Made by a program: the position numbers and the translations under genes
Assembly: GCA_945877135.1 (NCBI GenBank)
Contig: CAMCQY010000007.1
Coordinates: 1 to 57,697 of the forward strand
Origin: Candidatus Kuenenia stuttgartensis
Lineage (GTDB): Bacteria; Planctomycetota; Planctomycetia; Pirellulales; UBA1268
Reading direction: 5' to 3'
DNA: 57,697 bases
The notes under the pieces: model-generated
Database searches by the model: none
Told to the model about the DNA's origin: nothing
What the model saw: only the letters and a program-made list of their open reading frames with translations
In this document: positions 28,460-37,580 of the stretch, in pieces
Layout of the letters: each line of letters begins with the position of its first letter
How positions within the stretch are numbered: position 1 is the stretch's first letter

Positions 28460-29422
28460 CTACTCGGGAAAGAGTCGGGTGGAGAGGTAACGCTCGCCCA
28501 GGTCGGGCAGCACGACCACGATCAGCTTGCCGGCGTTCTCCGGCCGCCGCGCCACCTGCAGCGCGCCCCAGGCCGCCGCACCGCAACTGATGCCGCACAT
28601 GAGCCCCTCCCGCTTCGCCATCTGCCGGGCCGTCTCCATCGCATCTTCGTCATCAACCTTGACCACTTCGTCGATGATGTTGAGGTTGAGGATGTCGGGA
28701 ATGAAACCCGCGCCGATGCCCTGGATTGTGTGCCGCCCCGGCTTGATCGCCTCGCCAGCCAGCTTCTGGGAGATCACCGGACTGTTGGCCGGTTCGACGG
28801 CCACGACCTTGAGGTCCGGCTTCTTGGCCTTGAGCGCCTCGCCACAGCCGGTGATCGTGCCGCCGGTGCCCACGCCGCACACCAGGATGTCGATCTGTCC
28901 TTCGGTATCTTCCCAGATCTCCGGGGCCGTCGTCCTGCGGTGAATCTCGGGGTTGGCCGGGTTCTTAAACTGCTGCGGCATGAAAAACTGGCTACTCGAG
29001 CGGCTGATTTCGTCGGCGTGGCGGACCGCGCCGGGCATGCCCTCGGCGGCGGGCGTGAGCACTAGTTCGGCTCCGAGTGCCTTGAGCATCCGCCGCCGTT
29101 CGAGGCTCATGCTCTCCGGCATGGTCACCCGCAGATGGTAGCCGCGGGCGGCACAGACATAGGCCAGACCGATCCCCGTGTTGCCGCTGGTGGGCTCGAT
29201 GATGATCGTGTCGGGGCCGATCAGCCCGTCCCGTTCGGCAGCATCGACCATGGCGGCCGCGATGCGGTCCTTCACGCTCCAGAGCGGATTCATGTTCTCG
29301 ATCTTGCCCACGACCGTTGCCACGCAGCCTTCAGTCACCCGCCGCAGCCGGACGAGCGGCGTCCGACCGATGCACTGTGTAATGTCGTCGCGAATCCCTG
29401 CCGGCAGCATGGGCATGATCAT
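28460..29422 (-). CDS. cysK: Cysteine synthase A (O-acetylserine sulfhydrylase)
   Basis: This 320-residue PLP enzyme makes cysteine from O-acetylserine and sulfide. The PLP lysine is in NPLWSVKDR, the substrate loop is [11 protein letters not shown], the phosphate-binding loop is [10 protein letters not shown], and the C-terminal [11 protein letters not shown] segment is typical. The ATG at 29422 has AGGTG 5-6 nt upstream; an in-frame ATG at 29416 is possible. No cysE is nearby. Confidence 0.93.
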   Translation of the reverse strand: MIMPMLPAGIRDDITQCIGRTPLVRLRRVTEGCVATVVGKIENMNPLWSVKDRIAAAMVDAAERDGLIGPDTIIIEPTSGNTGIGLAYVCAARGYHLRVTMPESMSLERRRMLKALGAELVLTPAAEGMPGAVRHADEISRSSSQFFMPQQFKNPANPEIHRRTTAPEIWEDTEGQIDILVCGVGTGGTITGCGEALKAKKPDLKVVAVEPANSPVISQKLAGEAIKPGRHTIQGIGAGFIPDILNLNIIDEVVKVDDEDAMETARQMAKREGLMCGISCGAAAWGALQVARRPENAGKLIVVVLPDLGERYLSTRLFPE

Positions 29423-29493
29423 GAATACACCTATTGGGGCGATTTTGAGGGAATCATCAGCATGTTTACGATCGGACTGAACGAAGCATAACT

Positions 29494-30159
29494 TTAGGGT
29501 AGCCGCTTCACGCGAATATTTTTGTAGTGAACCTCGCTGCCTGGGTCATGGGCCTGCAGGGCAAAGGTGCCACTCGAGAGCTTTCGAGTGCCCGTCACCC
29601 CCTCCGGCTCGACGAATTCGAAGAGCACCTTCCCGTTCACGAGCACGGTGACGGCCTTGCCTTTCACCATGACCTCCTCGGTGAACCACTCGTTGTCGGG
29701 TGCGGGCGGGATGAAGTTCTTCACCACGTTGTAAATGCTGCCGGTCCGCACCGGGTCTTTGTGCGAGTTGTTGACCTGCATCTCATAGCCCTTTGCGGGC
29801 CAGCCTTCCGGCTGGAACGCCGTGTGGAAGAAGATGCCCGAGTTGGCATTGGGCTTCGTCAGCACGTCGGCCTTGAAGTGGAAATCCTTGAAGTCGGCCG
29901 GCTTCGCGGCGTCGGGCCCGACGTAGAAAAGATGGCTCCGCGGCCCGAGGCAGACGATCTCACCGTCCACAACTTTCCAACCGGCGGGGTTCTCGTTCAC
30001 CTTCCAGCCTGCCAGACTCTTGCCATCGAACAGCGTCTCGAATCCCGGCTCCTCCGCGATGGCCGTGGTGGCCGCGCAGGCCAGCAGGGCCACGAGCATC
30101 CCCATCACCTCCCAGCTGTTCCGACCGTGAACCATGCCCCAGCGCCGTACGTATGCCAT
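29494..30159 (-). CDS. Exported DUF1080 (3-keto-disaccharide hydrolase-like) protein
   Basis: This 221-residue protein has a signal peptide ([21 protein letters not shown]) and a single DUF1080 beta-sandwich ([15 protein letters not shown] ... [20 protein letters not shown] ... [11 protein letters not shown]), a concanavalin-like fold found in 3-keto-glycoside hydrolases and very abundant in planctomycetes. The ATG at 30159 has GGAG about 8 nt upstream. Its start codon overlaps that of the diverging ABC transporter gene, so each leader runs inside the other gene's 5' end. Confidence 0.85.
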   Translation of the reverse strand: MAYVRRWGMVHGRNSWEVMGMLVALLACAATTAIAEEPGFETLFDGKSLAGWKVNENPAGWKVVDGEIVCLGPRSHLFYVGPDAAKPADFKDFHFKADVLTKPNANSGIFFHTAFQPEGWPAKGYEMQVNNSHKDPVRTGSIYNVVKNFIPPAPDNEWFTEEVMVKGKAVTVLVNGKVLFEFVEPEGVTGTRKLSSGTFALQAHDPGSEVHYKNIRVKRLP

Positions 30160-33100
30160 GAACACACTCCGTCGTTTCAAGATTGCCAAGGACGCCGCGA
30201 TCACCACTCAAGACGCAGCGCAGTCGGATCATACGCCCGCTGAGGGCCGATCGCCAAGCGATATCCCGTCGGTGCCGCTCCCCCCTCTGCCGGCCGCGGT
30301 GCGGCATTCGCTCGATCAGGCAGGGCTCAATCACCGGCCGATTCTGCTCTCGATCGACACCGACGTGGGGCTGGATGGCCGACCCTCCCGGGAGTGGCTG
30401 GTCGTCACGCCAGACCACCTTTCGGTGGTGCCTGAAACCGCTCCGCACCACACGCCCGACGGGGCCTCCGCCGGCAGCCCCCTGCGGAGCGTAGCCTGGG
30501 AGGGGATCGACCGGGTGCGGACGAGCGCCGGCGTGGGGGGCGGCACGTTGCAGGTTCGCGAGGGGGGCGACTGGGTCGATCTGGTACGGTATTCCAATGC
30601 CATGGCGACACGGTTTCACAAGGTGTCGCGGGCACTGGAGCAGGCGCGCGACGCGGCCCCCGAAGACGGCAAGCCGCTGGCACTGCTGCCGGGCTGGAGC
30701 GACGGCGATGCCCGCACCGGGCCGCTCGATCCGCCCCGGTGTCCATCCTGCAGCCTCCGGCTGGCAACCCGCGACGACACCTGCCCGCGGTGCATGCAGA
30801 AGGGCCAGATCCTGCGGCGTGTGGGGGAGTTGCTGCGTCCCTACACCCGCGGCGCGATCCTCCTCTGCCTGCTGACGTTTCTGGGAGTTGTGGCCGAACT
30901 CGCCCCCCCCAAGCTGCAGCAGTATATGGTGGACAACATCCTGTCGGGGCGGGCCGATGCGACGGCGACCGCGACGCCCGATTTCAAGACGGCGCTACTG
31001 GTCGTCGTTCTGGCCCTGGCCCTCTCCCGCGTGCTGCTTTCGGTTGTCGGCATTCTCAAGGGTCGCCTCGCCACCGACATTGGCACAGGCATCACCGCTA
31101 CGCTCCGCGACGAGATGGTGAACAAGCTGCAGAGCCTGTCGATCGCCTACTATGACCGCCATCAGGTCGGTTCGATGATCAGCCGGGTGGCCCACGACAG
31201 CGAGGCCCTGCACGGCCTCATGCACCAGATCACCGGCGGCTTCCTGCTGCAGATCGTGCAGCTCGTCGGCGTGGGAGCGATGCTCGTCTGGATCAACCCC
31301 AAGCTCGCGCTGTTCACGCTTATTCCGGTGCCTCTGGTGATCCTTGGCTCGTGGATCTTCTGGAAGCACGTCTATCCACGGCACTACCGGCTCTGGGACG
31401 CCTCCAGCAAGCAGATGGCGGCGCTCTCGGGCATGCTCTCCGGCATCCGCGTGGTAAAGGCCTTCTCGCAGGAATCGCGGGAACGCGACCGCTTCCACTC
31501 CGCCAGTGACCATCTCCGCCAGTGGCGGCAATGGGTCGAACACACCAACACCACCTACGCCGCCTCGATGCAGATCGTCTTCGGGCTCGGCGGGCTGATC
31601 GTCTGGTATGTCGGCGGGCGGGACGTGATCGGTGGCGAGATGACGCTCGGCCAACTGATCGCTTTCCTCGCCTACCTCGCGATGTTCTACGCGCCCCTCG
31701 GCGCGCTGTCGAACTTCACGACCTGGCTTACGAGCTTCCTCTCCGGCAGCCAGCGGGTGCTGGAACTGCTCGACACGCCGGCCCTGATCACGGAGCCCAA
31801 GCATCCGGTGGCGTGGGAGAATGTCCGCGGTGCAATTCGCTTCGACAACGTGACATTCGGCTACGATCGCAATCAGCCGGTCCTCCGCGACGTATCCTTC
31901 GAGGTGCGACCGGGAGAGATGGTGGGGATCGTGGGTCGGAGCGGCTCCGGCAAGACCACGCTCGTCAGCCTGTTGTCTCGGTTTCACGACGTACAGGAGG
32001 GGAGCATCACGATCGATGGCATCGATCTCCGCGACCTGTCAATGCACGACCTGCGGGAGAAACTCGGCGTCGTCTTCCAGGAATCGTTCCTCTTTCGGGG
32101 AACGATCTGGAAAAACCTCGCCTACGGCCGGCCGCAGGCGACGATCGAACAGGGACTTGCCGCCGCGAAGGCGGCCGGCGCCCACGACTTTCTCTGCCGC
32201 CAGCCGCTGGCCTACGAGACCCTCCTCGGCGAGCACGGAGCCGGCCTTTCAGGCGGCGAGAAGCAACGGCTCTCGATCGCGCGGACGCTGCTCTACGACC
32301 CGCGGGTGCTCGTGCTCGACGAGGCGACGAGCAACATCGACGCCGAGGCGGAGAAGAGCATCCAGGAGGCGCTCGCCGTTCTGGTCCGCGGGCGGACGAC
32401 GATCGCGATCGCCCACCGGCTCTCCACGCTCCGCAACGCCGACCGCATCCTCGCCTTCGATCGCGGCCAACTCGTCGAGCAGGGCACCCATGCCGAACTG
32501 CTCGCCGCCGATGGCATCTATGCCCGACTCGTGCGGATTCAGACCCAGGTGTCGAAGCAGCCCACGGTGGACAGCCTGCTGGTGGAGCACAAGGACAAGG
32601 ATGAGGAAAAGGATGAGGAAAAGGATAAGGACACGGGGAAGGACAACGATAAGCCTGGACTGCCCGCGCTCGATGGGTCGCAGCATGCCATGCAGCAGCC
32701 CCCCGCCGCCGCCTGCATCCAGTGGCTCGACCCGCAGGGGCACCGTTTCGCGATCGGCACCCATGACCGAATCGAACTCTGGAAGGACGACGCACGGGTC
32801 GCCGCCGGAATCTTCGTGGTCCGTACGTTCCCGGCCACGCATCCGGAGGAGTATCTCTCGGTCCGGGGCTGGGGCGAGACGGGCGAGGAGGCCGAACTCG
32901 GCATGATCCGCTCGCTGGACGGCTGGAGCGGCGCCAACACCACGATCGTGCGGACAGCACTGACACGGCGATCGCTCGTGCGGACGATCATCCGGGTACA
33001 TGGCGTGAGGCTCGCCCATGGCTACCTCGATTTCGACGTGGAGACCGACGCGGGCAGTCAGGCGTTCACGATGCGGTGGACGCAGAGCCAGGCGATCGAC

Positions 33101-33217
33101 TACGGCGCCGACGGCAAGATGCTCGTTGACACGGAGGACAACCGCTGGGTCGTCCCCAAGGTGGACGATCTTCCAAAGCCCGACCGCGAACGGTTCATGC
33201 AGTACGTTTACTGGTGA
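30158..33217 (+). CDS. ABC exporter (TM-NBD) with N-terminal zinc ribbon and C-terminal DUF1854
   Basis: This protein (1019 aa from ATG 30158; 1027 from 30134) has an N-terminal PH-like beta region (residues ~45-165), a zinc ribbon (CPSCSLRLATRDDTCPRCM, ~193-211), a six-helix exporter domain (~225-520), an NBD with Walker A GRSGSGKTT (~592), signature LSGGEKQR (~697) and Walker B VLVLDEATSNID (~717), a lysine/glutamate-rich linker (KDKDEEKDEEKDK), and a C-terminal DUF1854 domain (~845-1019). From my recollection of family names, similar ABC transporters and separate DUF1854 proteins are described as cyanophycin-metabolism associated; here they are one chain. Neither start has a clear ribosome site. 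The substrate is unknown. Confidence 0.9.
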   Translation: MNTLRRFKIAKDAAITTQDAAQSDHTPAEGRSPSDIPSVPLPPLPAAVRHSLDQAGLNHRPILLSIDTDVGLDGRPSREWLVVTPDHLSVVPETAPHHTPDGASAGSPLRSVAWEGIDRVRTSAGVGGGTLQVREGGDWVDLVRYSNAMATRFHKVSRALEQARDAAPEDGKPLALLPGWSDGDARTGPLDPPRCPSCSLRLATRDDTCPRCMQKGQILRRVGELLRPYTRGAILLCLLTFLGVVAELAPPKLQQYMVDNILSGRADATATATPDFKTALLVVVLALALSRVLLSVVGILKGRLATDIGTGITATLRDEMVNKLQSLSIAYYDRHQVGSMISRVAHDSEALHGLMHQITGGFLLQIVQLVGVGAMLVWINPKLALFTLIPVPLVILGSWIFWKHVYPRHYRLWDASSKQMAALSGMLSGIRVVKAFSQESRERDRFHSASDHLRQWRQWVEHTNTTYAASMQIVFGLGGLIVWYVGGRDVIGGEMTLGQLIAFLAYLAMFYAPLGALSNFTTWLTSFLSGSQRVLELLDTPALITEPKHPVAWENVRGAIRFDNVTFGYDRNQPVLRDVSFEVRPGEMVGIVGRSGSGKTTLVSLLSRFHDVQEGSITIDGIDLRDLSMHDLREKLGVVFQESFLFRGTIWKNLAYGRPQATIEQGLAAAKAAGAHDFLCRQPLAYETLLGEHGAGLSGGEKQRLSIARTLLYDPRVLVLDEATSNIDAEAEKSIQEALAVLVRGRTTIAIAHRLSTLRNADRILAFDRGQLVEQGTHAELLAADGIYARLVRIQTQVSKQPTVDSLLVEHKDKDEEKDEEKDKDTGKDNDKPGLPALDGSQHAMQQPPAAACIQWLDPQGHRFAIGTHDRIELWKDDARVAAGIFVVRTFPATHPEEYLSVRGWGETGEEAELGMIRSLDGWSGANTTIVRTALTRRSLVRTIIRVHGVRLAHGYLDFDVETDAGSQAFTMRWTQSQAIDYGADGKMLVDTEDNRWVVPKVDDLPKPDRERFMQYVYW

Positions 33218-33225
33218 CCGGAGCC

Positions 33226-33377
33226 TCCCTCGCTTGCGCTGCGGGCTTGCATGGGAGCGTGACCTCTCATCCAAGCCCGCCCTTTCTCATCCAAGCCCGC
33301 AGCGCAAGCAAGGGAATGCCCGCCGCCCGAGGGATTGGGACGCAGATTCCTCTCGCTCGCGCTTCGGGCTTGTATGG
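33226..33377. repeat. Family A palindromic repeat, locus 4 (compound)
   Basis: Contains a direct arm at 33226-33255, a partial inverted piece (CATCCAAGCCCGC) near 33268-33280, a full inverted arm at 33288-33318 and a direct arm at 33345-33377 ending GGGCTTGTATGGG. The partial-plus-full arrangement suggests slippage or nested insertion. Confidence 0.85.
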
Positions 33378-33389
33378 GCACAAAACGAG

Positions 33390-33422
33390 CCGGCCCGGAT
33401 CGGCGGGGCCGATCCGGGCCGG
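33390..33422 (-). terminator. Rho-independent terminator of the DUF937 gene
   Basis: A perfect 14-bp stem (CCGGCCCGGATCGG and its complement) encloses a 5-nt loop and, read on the minus strand, is followed by CTCGTTTTG. It lies 45 bp past the stop of the minus-strand gene ending at 33468. Confidence 0.75.
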
Positions 33423-33467
33423 TCTTGTGAATTCAGCAGGCGTACGGCAAAACGCCGCCCGACCGCG

Positions 33468-34625
33468 TTACTTGCCGAGCTTTGAGAGCGTCTCGATCAT
33501 CGGCGTGACGGTCGGTCCAAGGATTTCCTTGACACCCGGGATCGCCATGACCGTGTCGATCACCTTCTGCAGGGAGCCCATGTTCTTGGTCACGAGTTCC
33601 ACGATCGACGAACGGCCCGCCTCGGGCAGCGCCACGGTCGACTTCTGCAGCGACTCGAGCACCGGAGCGTATTCGCTCAGTTGCGGAATCGCGGCCCGGG
33701 CCGAGGCCTCGTCGGTCACGGTGCCGAGCACCTTGCCGAGGTTGCCAAACAGACCGGTGAGGTTCTCGCCCACCTTGAGGGCTTCGGCAATCTCGGGGGC
33801 CAGCGAGATCTTCTCTTCGACGGCATCGGCGACGACCTTCTTGCCTTGCGTCTCGATCACTTCAGTGCGATCGACGACCACGGGGCCTTCACGACGGACG
33901 GTCTCATTGACAACCACGGCGCGGGGCTCCTCCTTCGCCTTCGGCCACAGGGCCCAGCCCACCAGGCCGAGCAGCGGCAGCAGCAGGAGGGGCAGCCACG
34001 ACGGGAACGCCGACGCGGGCTCCTCGTGACGGTGAGCACCACGGGTCTCCTCGTGGCGCTGCACGCCGCGGGTCTCCTCGGCACGACGCGGCGAAGCCGA
34101 AGTCGTGTCGAAGTCGGCGAGCGACAGGCCACGCGGCAGAGCCGCCTTGATGTTGTCCTGCTGCTCCGAGAAGAGCCTCGTGAGGCCGGCCGCATCAGGC
34201 TTGGCACCCTTGAAGGAATTCGCCACCGTGCCCAACACGATCGGGGCCAGATAGGTGAGCAGCGTCTTCATGATGCCAGGCTGCATGCCGGCAAACGAAG
34301 CGATCGTGCCCACGAGGCTGCCCAGATTGTTGCCGAGCAACGACGACAGCAGGCTGCCGCCGATGCTGCCGAGGCCCGAAGCCTGGCTGCCACCGAGCAG
34401 GCCGGCGAGGTTGCCGAGCATCTTGAGGTCGAGGCCGCCCAACGACGATGCGAGTTGGCTGGCACCGCTGTTGGTCGAGGCCATCTTTCCAAACGCGCTC
34501 AGCAGCGCCGGCACAGCGGCGTTGGTGGCGGAGCGGGTCTGCGCCTCGCTCGTACCCGTCAGTCCGGCCAGTTTGCCCAGCACATCGCCGGTCAGTTGGC
34601 TTGTCACCAGATCCACAAGATTCAT
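33468..34625 (-). CDS. DUF937 protein with one membrane helix
   Basis: This 385-residue protein has an N-terminal DUF937 region (MNLVDLVTSQLTGDVLGKLAGL, Gly/Ala/Ser/Leu-rich helices to about 150), a small charged repeat (EETRGVQRHEETRGAHRHEE), one membrane helix at about 205-225 (WLPLLLLPLLGLVGWALW), and a C-terminal helical domain (AEALKVGENLTGLFGNLGKVLG). GGAG lies about 10 nt before the ATG. DUF937 proteins (YidB-like) have no settled function. A strong terminator follows the gene. Confidence 0.8.
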   Translation of the reverse strand: MNLVDLVTSQLTGDVLGKLAGLTGTSEAQTRSATNAAVPALLSAFGKMASTNSGASQLASSLGGLDLKMLGNLAGLLGGSQASGLGSIGGSLLSSLLGNNLGSLVGTIASFAGMQPGIMKTLLTYLAPIVLGTVANSFKGAKPDAAGLTRLFSEQQDNIKAALPRGLSLADFDTTSASPRRAEETRGVQRHEETRGAHRHEEPASAFPSWLPLLLLPLLGLVGWALWPKAKEEPRAVVVNETVRREGPVVVDRTEVIETQGKKVVADAVEEKISLAPEIAEALKVGENLTGLFGNLGKVLGTVTDEASARAAIPQLSEYAPVLESLQKSTVALPEAGRSSIVELVTKNMGSLQKVIDTVMAIPGVKEILGPTVTPMIETLSKLGK

Positions 34626-34890
34626 AATCGCTCATCTCCAGAAGGGAAGAAACCATAATCTGAAAGAACATGGCACGTCTTCCCTGACGAGCATGCCTGA
34701 CCGTTCGCGGCACCCATCGAGGAGGGCCCCGAACCACCGGTCATAACTGACTGTCTTACGGGGTTGCGGGGGGGGATGCAAGCGGCCGGTAAAGTCAGCG
34801 TAATAGCCCGTCCCCTCGGCCCCGTCACAATCGGACACCTGCTGTTTTCCGGCCTGTTTTCGACCCGATGCGACCCCTTGGCGCGACCCC

Positions 34891-37395
34891 TTACAGAATG
34901 GCGAGCGGGTTGCGTCGCTCTTCCAGCGTGCCCCGGGTCACCCCCACGCGGTTGGTGGCCTTGAGACGACCCCACACCTCGCGGCCGGTGGTCCTGCCGG
35001 CGAGCAGGTCGCGGTAGCCGCGAAGGATGTCATGGATGGTCTCCGCATCCTCATCGAGCAGTTCCACTCGGAAGTGCCCGACGTGGCGGGCCACGAGCGC
35101 GGGCACCGCCTCGGCGGCGCTCTGCGGCACCGCGTTGAACAGCGTGTTGCGACAGCCCACGTCGGCGGTGAGCGGGTGCTCCACACCGATCCGGTCGCGG
35201 AGTTTCACGACGTGGTCGTCGCACGGCCGGCCGCAGTTGGTCTTGTTGGTACCAGGCGAGAGCACGGCACAAAACACGCAGTGCTCCATGTGGAACATCG
35301 GCATGTGCTGGTGGACCACCACCTCGAGCCACTCCGGTGGCACTGCCGCGACCAGCGCCAGCAATTGGTCCCGGTTGAGGTCGTACGACGCGGTCACCCG
35401 CGAGAGCCCCTCCTCCAGAAAGAATGCGGCCGTCAGTTCATTCGTGACGTTCAGCGAAAAATCACCGGTGATCGGCAGCCCCTGCTCTCGAAAGAATCGC
35501 AGGCCGCCGACATTGCGGACGAGCACGCCGTCGGGCCTGGCCTTGACCATCAGCCGGAAGATACCGATTTCGTCCGGCTTCTGGATCCGTGGCGTGGCGA
35601 GATGGATCGTGGCGCCTCGTGCATGCGTTAACTCCACCGCCTCGCGAAACTGCCGGATGTCGGCGAAGTCGGCATAGAGGCTGCGCTCGCCGAGTTCGAG
35701 CACGTCACGCACCTGCGACAGCGACCGCACCAAAACGTGCAGTGCCACCGGGTTTGCGTGCTCCGGTCCACTGTCCACCTTTGCAACAGGTGAAACCCGC
35801 GACGCCACCACGCGGCGATGGATCTTTCTCGGCGGCACGGCCACCACCGCCTCTTCCAGCCGGGCAACGAGGTCGTGCCGCAGTTTTCCGAGCACGCTGT
35901 GCGGCACCATCGGCCCACCTGTGATCTCAGCCGTGAGCGACTGCAGTTCGAATGGCGTGCCTCCGAGTCGGGAAAGCTGGGCGGTGAGCGTCTCGGAGGT
36001 GAGCGGGTGTTTCGTGGCCGCAACTGTCGGTTCATCCGACTCGACAAGACACTTTCTGCCCCCAATCAGCGTGGCCACGATTCGCACCGGCCCTCCCACG
36101 GCCACCGTGACATGCAGGTCGATCGGCGTGCGGCGATGCGGCTCGCCCGCAGCGAACGTCTTGCGGAGGCGGGCGGTGAGATGCGGATCGTCGGTCTTCC
36201 AGACGGTCTGGCCAGCCTGCACGGCATCGTAGTTGACGGCCCCATGACCAAATGCCAACTCAACCTCACCGCGTGCCACGGGCTCGGTGAGCGAGTGCCC
36301 CCCCTGAAACACCTCGTAGACACGGCCCCCCTCAGGATCATCGACCGGCTGTCCGCAGTCGAATGCCACGCCGTCGCCACGCTTCACTCCGGCCACGAGA
36401 TCGACCACCACACGGTCGCGACGGACCGACACGACGGTGCCGAGTTTCACGCCGCGCTTTGCGCTGCTGGTCGCCGGCACGAGCATCTTATGGTCGCAGC
36501 CCTGGAGCCAGCCCGGCGAGAAGCCGCGGGAGAACGACAGCTCCATCTCCTCCACGTCCCGCGGCGTGAACACGGCGGGCTGCGCGGCCACCGCCGCATC
36601 GATCGCCGTTCGGTAGTGCTTCGTGATGTTGGCGACGTATTCCGGCGTCTTGAGCCGGCCCTCGATCTTGAACGACGCAATGCCGGCGGCGATGAGTTCC
36701 GGAACCATCGCATAGGCGGCGAGATCCTGCGGCGAGAGGAGATACTTCTGGTCGCCAAGATCGACATCCTTGCCGTCGCAGAGCAGGTCGTAGGGGAGCC
36801 GGCAGGCCTGGGCACACTGCCCGCGGTTGGCACTGCGGCCGCCGAGCGACTCGCTCGTCAGGCACTGCCCCGAATAGGCCACGCAGAGCGCACCGTGCAC
36901 GAACACCTCGAGCGGCATGGGCGTCTGCCGGCGGATCGCGACGATCTCGTCGACAGAAAGTTCCCGGGCCACAACGACCCGCTCCATGCCGAGCTGCTCA
37001 GCCAGACCGATGCTCTCGGCGCTGGTCAGCGTCATCTGGGTCGAGGCGTGCAGTGGGAGATCGGGGCAGATCGCTTTGATGAGTCGGGCGGCGCCGACGT
37101 CCTGCACGAGCACGGCGTCAACGCCCGCCTCGGCGACGGCGGCGATGACCTGCTCGAACCGCGGCAGTTCATCGCTGAAGACGAGGGTGTTGAGCGTGGC
37201 GTAGCCCTTGAGCCCACGGCGGTGGAGCATCGCCATCAGCCGTGGCAGGTCTTCGACCGGAAAATTGGTGGCGCGGGCCCGGGCGTTGAAGCCGGTATCG
37301 AGGCCAAAGTAGACGGCGTCGGCGCCATTTTCGATGGCGGCGCGGACGCAGTCCCAGTCACCAGCGGGCGCGAGAAGTTCGGGGACGGAGGGCAT
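34891..37395 (-). CDS. U32 peptidase-family protein (RlhA/YhbU-type, with collagenase-like domain)
   Basis: This 834-residue protein starts MPSVPELLAPAGDWDCVRAAIENGADAVYFG, the U32 TIM-barrel N-terminus. It contains the family cysteine motif (SANRGQCAQACRLPYDL, ~207-223), a middle domain, and a C-terminal cysteine-rich segment (HCVFCAVLSPGTNKTNCGRPCDDH, ~705-728). Members with this layout include RlhA and TrhP, which install hydroxyl groups on rRNA or tRNA cytidine or uridine with Fe-S help; whether this protein modifies RNA or is a peptidase is not decidable here. The ATG at 37395 starts the conserved region; the upstream extension is repeat-derived. Confidence 0.87.
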   Translation of the reverse strand: MPSVPELLAPAGDWDCVRAAIENGADAVYFGLDTGFNARARATNFPVEDLPRLMAMLHRRGLKGYATLNTLVFSDELPRFEQVIAAVAEAGVDAVLVQDVGAARLIKAICPDLPLHASTQMTLTSAESIGLAEQLGMERVVVARELSVDEIVAIRRQTPMPLEVFVHGALCVAYSGQCLTSESLGGRSANRGQCAQACRLPYDLLCDGKDVDLGDQKYLLSPQDLAAYAMVPELIAAGIASFKIEGRLKTPEYVANITKHYRTAIDAAVAAQPAVFTPRDVEEMELSFSRGFSPGWLQGCDHKMLVPATSSAKRGVKLGTVVSVRRDRVVVDLVAGVKRGDGVAFDCGQPVDDPEGGRVYEVFQGGHSLTEPVARGEVELAFGHGAVNYDAVQAGQTVWKTDDPHLTARLRKTFAAGEPHRRTPIDLHVTVAVGGPVRIVATLIGGRKCLVESDEPTVAATKHPLTSETLTAQLSRLGGTPFELQSLTAEITGGPMVPHSVLGKLRHDLVARLEEAVVAVPPRKIHRRVVASRVSPVAKVDSGPEHANPVALHVLVRSLSQVRDVLELGERSLYADFADIRQFREAVELTHARGATIHLATPRIQKPDEIGIFRLMVKARPDGVLVRNVGGLRFFREQGLPITGDFSLNVTNELTAAFFLEEGLSRVTASYDLNRDQLLALVAAVPPEWLEVVVHQHMPMFHMEHCVFCAVLSPGTNKTNCGRPCDDHVVKLRDRIGVEHPLTADVGCRNTLFNAVPQSAAEAVPALVARHVGHFRVELLDEDAETIHDILRGYRDLLAGRTTGREVWGRLKATNRVGVTRGTLEERRNPLAIL

Positions 37396-37450
37396 GGCAG
37401 GAGTATACGCCACGGTTTTCACGCCGCACCCCAGCCCCCACCAAAGCTCC

Positions 37451-37539
37451 CATCCAAGCCCGCAGCGCAAGCAAGGGACTGCGTCTGGCCTCATGGGAGT
37501 GGGTTGCGAATTCCCTCGCTTGCGCGTCGGGCTTGCATG
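37451..37539. repeat. Family A palindromic repeat, locus 5
   Basis: An inverted arm at 37451-37480 and a direct arm at 37508-37539 (core CTCGCTTGCGCGTCGGGCTT) lie between acs and the U32 gene, both on the minus strand. It is one of only two copies outside a convergent junction. Confidence 0.85.
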
Positions 37540-37580
37540 ACAAAGGCACCATCAAAGAAAGCCCCTCTGGCAATCCCGAT

